Positions 46,626-54,075 of a stretch of DNA of 58,390 nucleotides are shown here, piece by piece. Positions within the stretch are counted from its first letter, which is position 1, and every line of letters begins with the position of its first letter. The translations under genes and the position numbers were made by a program. The stretch comes from FEN-1250 sp038237245 (GTDB lineage Bacteria > Gemmatimonadota > Gemmatimonadetes > Gemmatimonadales > Gemmatimonadaceae): assembly GCA_038237245.1 (NCBI GenBank), contig JBBRYY010000009.1:1-58390 (forward strand), in the 5' to 3' direction. The notes below the pieces were generated by a model. It had not been told where the DNA came from. It did not search any database and saw only the letters and a program-made list of their open reading frames with translations.

Positions 46626-46805
46626 TCGGAGCCCGGTGGGTCTGACCACTCCGTTCGCACCGACTCCGCCGCGAGCGCTCTACCGTGGAGCGCGATTTCC
46701 AACGCCTACGTCATTCAACGTATGTCTCGGGTCCGACTGACTGGATATGATTGGGCGAGTGCCGGTGCGGTATGCGCGACCGATCCCCATTCGAAGGATA
46801 TCGAT

Positions 46806-48785
46806 ATGTCGAGCGTCTTCGTTCGCCTCAGCGCCGGAGTGCTCGCAGTTGCTCTGATCCTCGCCGGTGCCGTAGGATGCGCGAGCTCCACCGAGCCTCG
46901 TGGAAACAATGGAGGCGGTGGCGGAGGTGGGCCCACGTTTTCGGTGGTCGTGCACGCGCCGCGTCCGACGCGATTGACGATACGCAATGGCGCTCTGTTT
47001 TGGCTGGATACGAGCGGTGCCCCGATCAAGAAGCTCGTGCTCGCCAACGGGACGACGACGCCTGTGCTGGTCGCAGCGCCGATCCCGGAGAGCGTCGCGT
47101 CCGATGGATCGAACATATACTGGATGGCGAACGGAAACCTGTACACGTCCTCGAAGGACGGCCTGCACTCCACCTTGCTCGATCGTGGGCAACGTGATCC
47201 AGTGTCCCGTGAGACCGCCACCATCGCCTTCGATGGGAACGACGTCTACTGGGTGAACGCCGTGGCTGGAGGACCATGCAGCCCCTCGTGCACATTCACC
47301 ATACGCAAGGTGTCGAAATCCGGTGGGCCGGCCACGGTGGTCATCACGACCAGCGGGGCGATTCTCGGGGTTGCCGTGCGCGGAGGCTTTCTTTTTTGGG
47401 AAGAAGAACAGGATGGACCGGCGAGCGCCGACGGCAGCGTCGGAAGCAAAGTGAGCAGGGTGTCGTTGGCTGACGGATCCGTCACGGTGCTCGTCAACGG
47501 GCTGTTGAACGGTCTCATACCGCCGCCGTCGGACACCTTCAATCCAGTCAGCTGGTTTCCGACTGGCGGCATCGTTGTGGACGATTCCGCCGTCTATTTC
47601 GGAGTCGGAGATCAATGGCAGCCGTATCGTCTGTTGCGGGTGCCCGTCGGTGGGGGGGCATTCACCGTTCTTGTCGTCGACAGTTCCCTGGATCCGTCGA
47701 CGTTCGTGCGTTCGATGGTAGCGGATGATTCCAGGATGTACTGGCTTGACGCGAGCTCGGTCAATGCTGTCCCGAAGGCTGGAGGAGCGTCAACGATGCT
47801 CACCGCCAACAGAGTGGCGCCGGTGAGCATCGTCCGATCGGGGTCCGCTCTCTATTGGCTCGAAGCACAATGCTGTGCGCATTCAGCGCGGGGATCGATT
47901 CTGAAGATGTCCAGCGGAGGCGGAGCGCCGGTGATGGTCGCGTCGAGCATCGATGCACCGGTAGACATCGCGGTCGATGAAACGAATCTCTTCTGGGTCT
48001 CGGGCGGCCCAATCGGCCATGTGGAAAGCTTTGGCGGAATCGTGAAATCCGCGCTGGACGGTTCGGCGGTAGACACGCTACAGGAGGCGGCCAAGGCCGG
48101 CCCGTACGCCGTCGATGATCGGAATCTGTACCTCGCGGACGGATTCACCGTTAAGCGGGTATCGCTCGACGGTGGCTTGGCGCATCGACTCGCGAGTGCC
48201 GACTTCTACATTCGGGACATCGCGACCGACGGCGTGAATGTCTATTGGGTGGAGGATCCGTTCTCCACCGTTCGAATGGTTTCGGTAAACGGCGGACCCA
48301 TTACGACGCTCGGCTCCGGTGAAGGCCCGGCCTCGGTGATCCGAATCGATGCGACCTACGTGTACTGGCTGGATCACTTCGACGCGATCAAACGAATTCC
48401 GAAGGGCGGGGGAACCGTGGAGACCGTCATTGGTCCAATAGCGGGAGGCATCACGGACTTTGCCGTGACGGGCGAATCGATCGTCATCTCCGAGTGGGAT
48501 CAGGGCGGCATCGCGAGGGCTCCTGTATCAGGAGGCACGCTCACGACGTTCGCAACGCTCAACCCCGATCAAAACCGGCGCGTGGCCGTCGATGCGACGA
48601 CGATTTACTGGTCTGATCAGTTGGAGATCGGGAGCGTGCCTGTTGGCGGTGGCGCTTCGAGCGCCATCGTGCTCGGTGGGCTCAGCTCAGATCCTTTCGT
48701 CCCGAACGACATCGCAGTCGACGCATCGGGTCTCTACTGGGCGGAAGTGGGAGCGTCGTTGATCCGCAAGGCCACCTCGAAATAG
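46806..48785 (+). CDS. Beta-propeller lipoprotein, unknown function
   Basis: About 659 residues. ATG at 46806 (an in-frame ATG at 46722 lacks a signal) gives a lipoprotein signal (LAVALILAGAVGC, Cys 24), then a Gly-rich linker (GNNGGGGGGG). The rest is a series of repeats with the pattern D(G/D/E)xNxYW(V/A/L)...GxVxxVSxxGG, at least ten times (for example IYWMANGNLY, DVYWVNAV, LFWVSGG, NVYWVEDP, VYWLDHFD, IYWSDQ, LYWAEVG). This is the DUF5050/PA14-like or 6-8 bladed propeller type seen in myxobacterial lipoproteins. Ligand unknown. Confidence 0.8.
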   Translation: MSSVFVRLSAGVLAVALILAGAVGCASSTEPRGNNGGGGGGGPTFSVVVHAPRPTRLTIRNGALFWLDTSGAPIKKLVLANGTTTPVLVAAPIPESVASDGSNIYWMANGNLYTSSKDGLHSTLLDRGQRDPVSRETATIAFDGNDVYWVNAVAGGPCSPSCTFTIRKVSKSGGPATVVITTSGAILGVAVRGGFLFWEEEQDGPASADGSVGSKVSRVSLADGSVTVLVNGLLNGLIPPPSDTFNPVSWFPTGGIVVDDSAVYFGVGDQWQPYRLLRVPVGGGAFTVLVVDSSLDPSTFVRSMVADDSRMYWLDASSVNAVPKAGGASTMLTANRVAPVSIVRSGSALYWLEAQCCAHSARGSILKMSSGGGAPVMVASSIDAPVDIAVDETNLFWVSGGPIGHVESFGGIVKSALDGSAVDTLQEAAKAGPYAVDDRNLYLADGFTVKRVSLDGGLAHRLASADFYIRDIATDGVNVYWVEDPFSTVRMVSVNGGPITTLGSGEGPASVIRIDATYVYWLDHFDAIKRIPKGGGTVETVIGPIAGGITDFAVTGESIVISEWDQGGIARAPVSGGTLTTFATLNPDQNRRVAVDATTIYWSDQLEIGSVPVGGGASSAIVLGGLSSDPFVPNDIAVDASGLYWAEVGASLIRKATSK

Positions 48786-48795
48786 CGAGTGTCTT

Positions 48796-48818
48796 GAGGC
48801 TGCCGAGACCGCAGCCTC
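48796..48818 (+). terminator. Possible terminator hairpin
   Basis: GAGGCTGC and GCAGCCTC form a perfect 8-bp stem with a 7-base loop 11 bases after the propeller gene. No T run follows, so its function as a terminator is uncertain. Confidence 0.45.
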
Positions 48819-48857
48819 CCGAGCTCTGAGCTGCGACATGGGAGCGCGAAACTTCCG

Positions 48858-48886
48858 TTGACTGCTCTCTCGTAGCGCAATAGCTT
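48858..48886 (+). promoter_or_regulatory. Promoter of tRNA-Ser(CGA)
   Basis: TTGACT (48858-48863), 17 bp, TAGCTT (48881-48886), 13 bases before the mature tRNA 5' end. A clean example of the promoter pattern of this genome. Confidence 0.65.
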
Positions 48887-48899
48887 TCGCGCCTTGCCT

Positions 48900-48986
48900 G
48901 GACAGGTGGCCGAGTGGCTGAAGGCACCGGTCTCGAAAACCGGAGAACGGGCAACCGTTTCGTGAGTTCGAATCTCACCCTGTCCG
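48900..48986 (+). tRNA. tRNA-Ser (anticodon CGA)
   Basis: 87-base class II tRNA. Acceptor GGACAGG pairs with CCTGTCC; D arm GCCGAGTGGCTGAAGGC; anticodon stem CCGGT/ACCGG with loop CTCGAAA (CGA at 34-36); long variable arm GGAGAACGGGCAACCGTTTC; T arm GTGAGTTCGAATCTCAC. Reads UCG. CCA is not encoded. Confidence 0.95.
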
Positions 48987-49079
48987 TGACGACGGCGCTC
49001 GGCTCGCGCGGGGTCTGGACGACCTGCGAGGTGCCGGGCGCCGAAGTGTGTGCAGCGTTGGAAGTATTGCAATTGCAGG

Positions 49080-49167
49080 GGACGGGTGGCCGAGTGGTTT
49101 AAGGCGCACGCCTGGAAAGTGTGTGTACGTTCATAGCGTACCGTGGGTTCGAATCCCACCTCGTCCG
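49080..49167 (+). tRNA. tRNA-Ser (anticodon GGA)
   Basis: 88-base class II tRNA. Acceptor GGACGGG pairs with CTCGTCC with one G-T pair; D arm GCCGAGTGGTTTAAGGC; anticodon stem CACGC/GTGTG with loop CTGGAAA (GGA); variable arm with GTACG/CGTAC stem; T arm GTGGGTTCGAATCCCAC. Reads UCC and UCU. Lies 93 bases after the first tRNA-Ser, so cotranscription is plausible. Confidence 0.95.
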
Positions 49168-49352
49168 TTACACCACAAACATACGATATGCGAGTCGGCA
49201 GCTCCGTGCACTCGTCAATCGCTTCGACATCGTGGGCGATGTGCGGGCGTTGCTGGAGCTCTCGCATGTGTAACGTCAGCCGCGGTCAGCCTCGAGCCGT
49301 GACCGATGACTGCGCGTGGAGCGATGCGCCCTTCTCCACCGTTTGCTCGATG

Positions 49353-49475
49353 GAGCGCATCGATATCGGCAACTGCAGTACGAAAGTTTACGATGCACGC
49401 CCGCAACACGAACTTTCCATCGAGGACGGCATTCGAGGGAAAGACGCGGCCGGAGATGATCAGCGTGCCGCCGTG
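49353..49475 (-). pseudogene. Remnant of PLP-dependent (aromatic amino acid type) decarboxylase
   Basis: The minus-strand frame reads GRVFPSNAVLDGKFVLRACI followed by VNFRTAVADIDAL, which matches the C-terminal end of group II PLP decarboxylases (aromatic-L-amino-acid decarboxylase family: xGRVFLSHTxLDGRFVLRxCIxNFRTTxxD). The flanking translation does not continue the family in either direction, and no PLP-lysine region is present, so only the last 30-40 codons survive. Confidence 0.6.
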
Positions 49476-49649
49476 GGACCCCTGCACGCGGTCGAGCGTG
49501 TGCATCACCGTCGATAGCGGCGCGGCTCGCCCGATGAGAAGGGGGCAGACGGGGTAGCGGTGTGTTTCGGAGATCACCCGCGGATTTGCACCGCAGTGAG
49601 TGCCAACCCCACCGATTGTCATGCGCGAACTCCGCGCGTTGCTCGGCTT

Positions 49650-49678
49650 CCCTCCACCAGTTCGGGAACGTGCGAGGG
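49650..49678. repeat. Nested hairpin element (REP-like)
   Basis: CCCTC (49650-49654) ... GTTC-GG-GAAC (49660-49669) ... GAGGG (49674-49678): two nested stems. It resembles single REP units but only one copy is seen in the window. Confidence 0.25.
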
Positions 49679-49949
49679 GATCGAGCGCGGACGGTTGACC
49701 ATTTCGGCACACGCCGCTTCAGGGAGCATCCACGTATCTCCAACGGTGTCACTGCGGATACGCGCAATCAGTAGCGCCTCCCTCGCAGTGCTAGTCAGCG
49801 GAGTGGTGTGTGCCGCGCTTTCCCTATCCTCCTCCCCGCGCCACCGTCCCTCGCTCGTCTCCCGAGCCACGCGCCCAGCAACCCTGGCCTCCTGAATTCC
49901 AGCGGACAGGCCGCGTCCAACAATTATCTAGACATAACATGGACGTCGA

Positions 49950-49978
49950 TTGCCTTTGCGCAATAAGTGAGATAGATT
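49950..49978 (+). promoter_or_regulatory. Probable promoter of the small outer-membrane protein gene
   Basis: TTGCCT (49950-49955), 17 bp, TAGATT (49973-49978), about 90 bases before the ATG at 50068, in a locally AT-rich stretch. Confidence 0.45.
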
Positions 49979-50067
49979 CCTGGACAATCATCGGACGGCA
50001 CATTGCTGCGCCAGATCGGCGGCGGCTTCGTCCGGCACGCTCATCTGATCAACACAGGGCTATACCA

Positions 50068-50655
50068 ATGACAAATCTGTTCCCGTTCCGCGCCGGTCGC
50101 GCCACGCTTACCGTTCTTTTTGGTCTGACTGCCGCCGCGGCCCCGCTCGCCGCCCAGCACTCGACACGCCCGAAGTTCTTCATCGAAGGTCTCGCCGGGG
50201 CGGCGATCCCGACGTTTGATATCGCCAAGACTGCCAAGACCGGCTCGGCGTTCGGCGCGGCCATCGGCCTCCAGTTCAATCCGAAGTGGGTCGTGATGGG
50301 CGAGTTCGACTACGGCATGCACAAGGATAAAGCGACCGGCGCGCTCGACATCAAGACGCTGCACTACATCGGCAAGCTGGGCTACATGCTCACCGACCAG
50401 ACCGACCACGGCTGGGAAGCGCTCGTCAACCTCGGCGCCGGCGCGATGGGGTTCAAGATCGGCCCCTCAGGTGCGTCCACCACCAAGACGTACTTCGCGA
50501 TCAACGCCGGCGCCAAGATCGCGTACAACTTCAACCGCTCGGTCGGGCTAGTGTTATCGCCACAAGGCGACATCGCGTTCACGAAGAAAGCCGACCTGAA
50601 CACCACCAACGCCTGGGTGTGGCCAGTCACGGCGGGCATTCGGATTCGCTACTAG
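50068..50655 (+). CDS. Outer-membrane beta-barrel protein, OmpX/OmpW-like size
   Basis: 195 residues. Signal peptide ending in APLAAQ near residue 30. Eight or so amphipathic strands (KFFIEGLAGAAIP, KWVVMGEFDYGMH, LHYIGKLGYML, ALVNLGAGAMGF, YFAINAGAKIAYNF, LVLSPQGDIAF) and a terminal strand ending in WPVTAGIRIRY with a C-terminal aromatic residue. ATG at 50068. Function unknown; no partner genes adjacent. Confidence 0.75.
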   Translation: MTNLFPFRAGRATLTVLFGLTAAAAPLAAQHSTRPKFFIEGLAGAAIPTFDIAKTAKTGSAFGAAIGLQFNPKWVVMGEFDYGMHKDKATGALDIKTLHYIGKLGYMLTDQTDHGWEALVNLGAGAMGFKIGPSGASTTKTYFAINAGAKIAYNFNRSVGLVLSPQGDIAFTKKADLNTTNAWVWPVTAGIRIRY

Positions 50656-50672
50656 GACGCGCTGCGAAGCAA

Positions 50673-50705
50673 GCCGGCAGCGGGAAGAGTCGCCCCGCCG
50701 CCGGC
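50673..50705 (+). terminator. Possible GC-rich terminator hairpin
   Basis: GCCGGC-A-GCGGG ... CCCGC-C-GCCGGC forms an imperfect long stem 18 bases after the outer-membrane protein gene. No T run follows. Confidence 0.35.
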
Positions 50706-50754
50706 ACCCCGCGCACAACAGGTATTCACTCCTATCTATGGGCATAGCAGTGTC

Positions 50755-50789
50755 GAAGCGCGGCCACTTGGATGGTGACGCCGCGCTTC
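50755..50789. terminator. Hairpin between convergent genes
   Basis: GAAGCGCGG (50755-50763) and CCGCGCTTC (50781-50789) form a perfect 9-bp stem with a 17-base loop. It lies in the 234-bp gap between the convergent outer-membrane and DUF2177 genes. The rest of that gap shows no gene. Confidence 0.35.
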
Positions 50790-50889
50790 GCGTGTGTCGC
50801 AACTCATGGTATTGCGGCTGACTGAAGGCGCGTCTAACGAGTCGACTCCCGCCCCGTTTACCTCAGGCCATGACCTCCGGTGCCGAAGC

Positions 50890-51291
50890 CTAACGAGTGG
50901 CCGCCCAGTAGCCGGCGCCGGAAGCCACGGTCGTGAGCGCGATGCCCCACGCGAGGTCCACGATCGCGATGAGTAGCGGGAAGTCGCGAATGAGCGCGAG
51001 GCTCGTCAGGTCATACGTCGCGTACGCTGCAAGCCCAAAGAACGCGCCAAAGCCTAGCGCGCGCGCGAATGACTTGCGTTCGGCCGCCGGCATCACCACG
51101 AATACGAGGACTGCTGCCACGTAAAGCAAGTAGAAGATCAGGGCGGGCACCCACTTCACGTCGGGACGCAGCAGTGTCGCCAGTTGGCGCGCGTAGAGGG
51201 CCTTCGCCACGACGCCGAGCCAGGCCATGTCGAGTACGAACATTGTGGCGCCGGTGGCGGCGAATGCCTTGAAAATGGTGGCGAGGTTCAT
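50890..51291 (-). CDS. DUF2177 family membrane protein
   Basis: 133 residues with four hydrophobic segments (about 3-25, 45-68, 75-98, 104-126). The DMAWLGVVAKALYARQL start, the GAFFGLAAYATYDLTSLALI block and the C-terminal AIVDLAWGIALTTVASGAGY are those of DUF2177. The biochemical role is unknown; the family is often beside DUF1295, CFA-synthase-type and LitR/ChrR-regulated genes. Overlaps the regulator gene by 4 bp (ATGA), so it is cotranscribed with it. Confidence 0.88.
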   Translation of the reverse strand: MNLATIFKAFAATGATMFVLDMAWLGVVAKALYARQLATLLRPDVKWVPALIFYLLYVAAVLVFVVMPAAERKSFARALGFGAFFGLAAYATYDLTSLALIRDFPLLIAIVDLAWGIALTTVASGAGYWAATR

Positions 51292-52268
51292 TGGGAGATC
51301 TCCATGTGTTCGTCAGGCGTGATCACCGCGAGTTCGGCGCGCAGATGGGCAACGCTCTCGCATACGACAATGCCGCGTCCGCGTACCTCGCCCACCAAGC
51401 CGGCCACGCCAGCTCCGCCGATCAGTAGTGGAATGGTGTCGCTCAGCTTTGCCCGCAGGCCGCGCACTTCGGACACGATCTTGGCGTGGTCTCCGACATA
51501 CACGATACTGAGCGCCACAGCGCGGGCGTGCGTCTCGGCGGCCGCGGTGGCAATGTCGGCGTCAGGGATATCCGGTCCGAGGTAGACGATGGACCAGCCG
51601 TCAATGGATGCTACGGCGGCCGAAATCGCCGCGCCCCCGGCATGACGTTCGCCGGTAGGTGTGGCAACCACCAGGCGCAAGGCGGACGGCGCCGCCGGCA
51701 CGGCGTGAATGGTTTCAAGGGCGATGGCGATCACGGTCTCGGTCGCGAGATGCTCGTGCGCGATCGTCAGTCGCCCGTTAGCCCAGTCGTCGCCCACGCG
51801 TCGCATGAGCGACGGCGCGAGCTGTTCGAGGAACCACAACAAGCCTCTTCGCGCAATTGCTTGACGGAGCAGGGCGTTGAGCGATGCTCCGTCGAGCGCG
51901 ATGATTGGTGCCATCGCCGCGTCCACGTCGCGCACAGTCGACGCATCAGCGCCGAGATCCGGCCGTGGCAACGCCGCCTCGTCTTCGACCGCCATCCGGG
52001 CCAGCGCGTCGGTGTCGAGATGCGCGACGGAGCCGATGCTGCGGCCATGGCGCGTCGCAGCCGCGAGTAGCCGGAAGCGGGTCACGTGCTCGTCGGAGTA
52101 CAGTCGCTGACCGCCGGGGGTGCGCATCGGGGCCACCGCGGAATAACGCCGCTCCCAGACCCTCAGCACGTCGCGGGAGAGTCCGGTGCGGGCCGCGACC
52201 ACCGCAATCGGGTAGCCGGCTGTAGGGTCGTCGGACGACTCTTCTGATCTAGGCGAGGGAACTGTCAT
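51288..52268 (-). CDS. CarH/LitR-type MerR regulator with B12-binding domain
   Basis: 326 residues. MerR winged-helix DNA-binding domain at about 19-86 (YPIAVVAARTGLSRDVLRVW, RTPGGQRLYSDE). Helical bundle at about 120-190 ends with the CarH signature W-x9-EH (Trp162, Glu172, His173 in DDWANGRLTIAHEHLATE). The cobalamin Rossmann domain follows, with the lower-ligand motif ExHxxG in TPTGERHAGG (His209). CarH proteins of this type bind adenosylcobalamin as tetramers that repress in the dark and fall apart in light. All ligand residues are present, so B12-dependent light sensing is likely but not shown. Probably leaderless and autoregulated. Confidence 0.88.
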   Translation of the reverse strand: MTVPSPRSEESSDDPTAGYPIAVVAARTGLSRDVLRVWERRYSAVAPMRTPGGQRLYSDEHVTRFRLLAAATRHGRSIGSVAHLDTDALARMAVEDEAALPRPDLGADASTVRDVDAAMAPIIALDGASLNALLRQAIARRGLLWFLEQLAPSLMRRVGDDWANGRLTIAHEHLATETVIAIALETIHAVPAAPSALRLVVATPTGERHAGGAAISAAVASIDGWSIVYLGPDIPDADIATAAAETHARAVALSIVYVGDHAKIVSEVRGLRAKLSDTIPLLIGGAGVAGLVGEVRGRGIVVCESVAHLRAELAVITPDEHMEISQ

Positions 52269-52274
52269 GCACGT

Positions 52275-52303
52275 AAGTAAGATTGTTGTATAATGGTTGT
52301 CAA
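52275..52303 (-). promoter_or_regulatory. Leaderless promoter of the CarH-like gene
   Basis: On the minus strand TTGACA (52303-52298), 17 bp, TTACTT (52280-52275), then 6 bases and the ATG at 52268. The spacer holds TTATACA, near the TnTACA repeat described for Thermus CarH operators, so the protein may bind its own promoter. Confidence 0.6.
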
Positions 52304-52324
52304 GCTATTCTGTCGTACAAGGCC

Positions 52325-52353
52325 TTGACTTCTTCGCTTATGGTATCGATCTT
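52325..52353 (+). promoter_or_regulatory. Probable promoter of the lipid operon
   Basis: TTGACT (52325-52330), 17 bp, GATCTT (52348-52353). The -35 is good and the -10 imperfect, as in repressed promoters. It faces away from the CarH-like promoter, with the two -35 boxes 21 bp apart. Confidence 0.45.
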
Positions 52354-52406
52354 GCTCGGTCAAGGCTAGACAAAGATTGGACATAACACTTGGACAACCG
52401 AGCAAG
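52351..52406. promoter_or_regulatory. Candidate operator: inverted and direct repeats
   Basis: CTTGCTCGGT (52351-52360) and ACCGAGCAAG (52397-52406) form a perfect 10-bp inverted repeat. Between them, TAGACA (52367), TGGACA (52378) and TGGACA (52391) are direct repeats spaced 11 and 13 bp. On the other side, the CarH-like promoter has ACA repeats in the opposite direction spaced 13 and 11 bp. Likely operator of the regulator. Confidence 0.55.
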
Positions 52407-52481
52407 TCCGCGGAGTCGGCGTGCGCCGCGGCGAACGACTCGTACCCGACCTTCCACTCAATACATTCAACACGTGCCTGC

Positions 52482-53063
52482 ATGCGCACCCTTGCCGCCA
52501 TTCTCCTTACCACCGTTCTCCCTACCGCCGTCATTCATGGGCAGGCGGAGGCGATCAGGCCCGCGTACATGACCCTTTCACTGGATTCGACGCTTCGTTT
52601 TCCGAAGGTCGAAGGCTTCAATCTCGAGGGCCGACATTTTTCGCTGCCCAACGACTTTGAGGGAGGGCTGAATATCGCGCTTGTGGCATTCCGTCGGGAG
52701 CAACAGAACGACGTGGATACCTGGGTGCCGTTTCTCAAGTCCATTGCGGACAAACACGCCGGATTGAAAGCGTACGAGTTGCCCACTCTGAACGCTTCTT
52801 ACCGTGTGGTGCGGGGCTTCATAGATGGCGGCATGGCGCGGGGCATACCCGAGAAGGCAACGCGCGAGACCACGATCACGCTCTACATAGACAAGACGTC
52901 GTTCAAGGAGATGCTCGGTATCACCACCGAGGATCGCATCGTGACGCTACTCGTGTCGCGCAATGGCCGAGTGCTCTGGCGCGGCGACGGGCGGTACACT
53001 GCGGAGGCGGCCGCCGATCTTGCCTCCGCGATCGAACGCCTGATGCCCACAGGCGCGCCCTGA
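52482..53063 (+). CDS. Exported thioredoxin-fold protein, ATP10-like
   Basis: 193 residues. Signal peptide ending near HGQAEA (about residue 24). The mature part resembles the thioredoxin-like ATP10 family: FNLEGRHFSLPNDFEGGLNI, VAFRREQQNDVDTWVPFL, then RDG-like strand LLVSRNGRVLWRGDGRYT. There is no CxxC, so no disulfide redox role is evident. ATG at 52482 chosen because it begins the signal; the frame is open further upstream into the operator. First gene of the lipid operon, overlapping the desaturase start (TGATG). Confidence 0.65.
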   Translation: MRTLAAILLTTVLPTAVIHGQAEAIRPAYMTLSLDSTLRFPKVEGFNLEGRHFSLPNDFEGGLNIALVAFRREQQNDVDTWVPFLKSIADKHAGLKAYELPTLNASYRVVRGFIDGGMARGIPEKATRETTITLYIDKTSFKEMLGITTEDRIVTLLVSRNGRVLWRGDGRYTAEAAADLASAIERLMPTGAP

Positions 53064-54055
53064 TGCGCGCCGCCCGCCCCGGACCGCCAGCAATTGGGCA
53101 CCTGTTCGTGATGGTGCGCCAGTGGTTCGATTCCGACTACTTCCCCGAGGGCGCACAGGCTGTTCGAGCCCGGGAAGATCGCTTTGAGTTCCGTCGATGC
53201 CTTCCGTTCGTGTTCATCCACCTCGGTTGCCTCGGTCTCATCTGGGTCGGCTGGAGCTGGACCGCAGTTGGGGTCGCAGTTGGGCTCTACCTGGTCCGGA
53301 TGTTCGCGATCACCGGTTTTTATCACCGGTATTTCTCGCACCGCACCTTTCGAGCGTCGCGTGGCGCGCAGTTCGCGTTTGCCGTCCTCGGCAACACGGC
53401 AGTTCAGCGTGGGGCACTTTGGTGGGCCTCCGTTCACCGTCATCACCACAAGCATGCGGACACCGAGCACGATGTGCATTCTCCGGGACTCACCGGCTTC
53501 TGGTGGTCACACATCGGATGGATGACCAGCAGCAAAAACTTTCCAACGAACTACGACGCTGTGCGCGACCTGGCGAAGTATCCCGAACTCGTTTTTCTCA
53601 ACAGGTTTGATCTTGTCGTACCGGCCATCATGGGCATCGCCCTCTACGCGGCGGGCGAGATATTGCGCGTGGTGGCGCCTGGCCTCGGCACCTCTGGCGG
53701 GCAGCTGTTCGTCTGGGGTTTCTTCGTAAGCACGGTCGTTCTGCTGCACGCGACGCTCTTCATCAACTCTCTCGCCCACGCGATAGGGAACCGTCGCTTC
53801 GCGACGCGTGACGACAGCCGCAACAGCCTGTTACTCGCGTTGATCACCCTCGGCGAAGGTTGGCACAACAACCACCACCGGTTCATGGGGTCGGTGCGGC
53901 AGGGATTCTACTGGTGGGAGTTCGACGTCACCTATTACGCGCTTAAGGCGCTGTCGTGGACGGGGCTGATCTGGAACCTGAAGCCCGTTCCGGCGAGCGT
54001 CTATGAAGAGGCGCGGACGCAACGCGCGCAGGCCGCAACTGCACGAGCAACCTGA
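53063..54055 (+). CDS. Membrane fatty acid desaturase (Delta9 acyl-CoA type)
   Basis: 330 residues with four or more membrane segments. The three di-iron His boxes are intact: HRYFSH (about 89-94), HRHHH (about 126-130) and HNNHH (about 271-275). The GFYHRYFSHRTF and LGEGWHNNHHRF contexts mark the acyl-CoA/acyl-lipid Delta9 desaturase branch. Product probably a monounsaturated acyl chain that the downstream CFA-type enzyme can modify. The electron donor is not encoded here. Confidence 0.92.
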   Translation: MRAARPGPPAIGHLFVMVRQWFDSDYFPEGAQAVRAREDRFEFRRCLPFVFIHLGCLGLIWVGWSWTAVGVAVGLYLVRMFAITGFYHRYFSHRTFRASRGAQFAFAVLGNTAVQRGALWWASVHRHHHKHADTEHDVHSPGLTGFWWSHIGWMTSSKNFPTNYDAVRDLAKYPELVFLNRFDLVVPAIMGIALYAAGEILRVVAPGLGTSGGQLFVWGFFVSTVVLLHATLFINSLAHAIGNRRFATRDDSRNSLLLALITLGEGWHNNHHRFMGSVRQGFYWWEFDVTYYALKALSWTGLIWNLKPVPASVYEEARTQRAQAATARAT

Positions 54056-54075
54056 GCCGGGCGAGCGGCACAGCC

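Larger units (their letters stand above)
49168..50067. other. Gene-poor region after the tRNA-Ser pair
   Basis: About 900 bp without an intact gene. It holds a decayed PLP-decarboxylase fragment on the minus strand (49353-49475), a nested hairpin at 49650-49678, and the promoter and leader of the outer-membrane protein gene. Other reading frames do not resemble a family I know. Confidence 0.6.

Noticed and set aside
49619..49870. Possible minus-strand gene after the decarboxylase remnant
   Set aside because: 83 codons with no family match, no Shine-Dalgarno and no promoter; composition looks like non-coding DNA.
49168..49900. CRISPR array or phage remnant beside the tRNAs
   Set aside because: No regular repeats, no integrase or structural gene is visible.
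50834..50900. Two CTAACGAGT(C/G)G copies resembling integron attC core sites
   Set aside because: Both RYYYAAC cores point the same way and no matching GTTRRRY end is found; one copy contains the DUF2177 stop codon.
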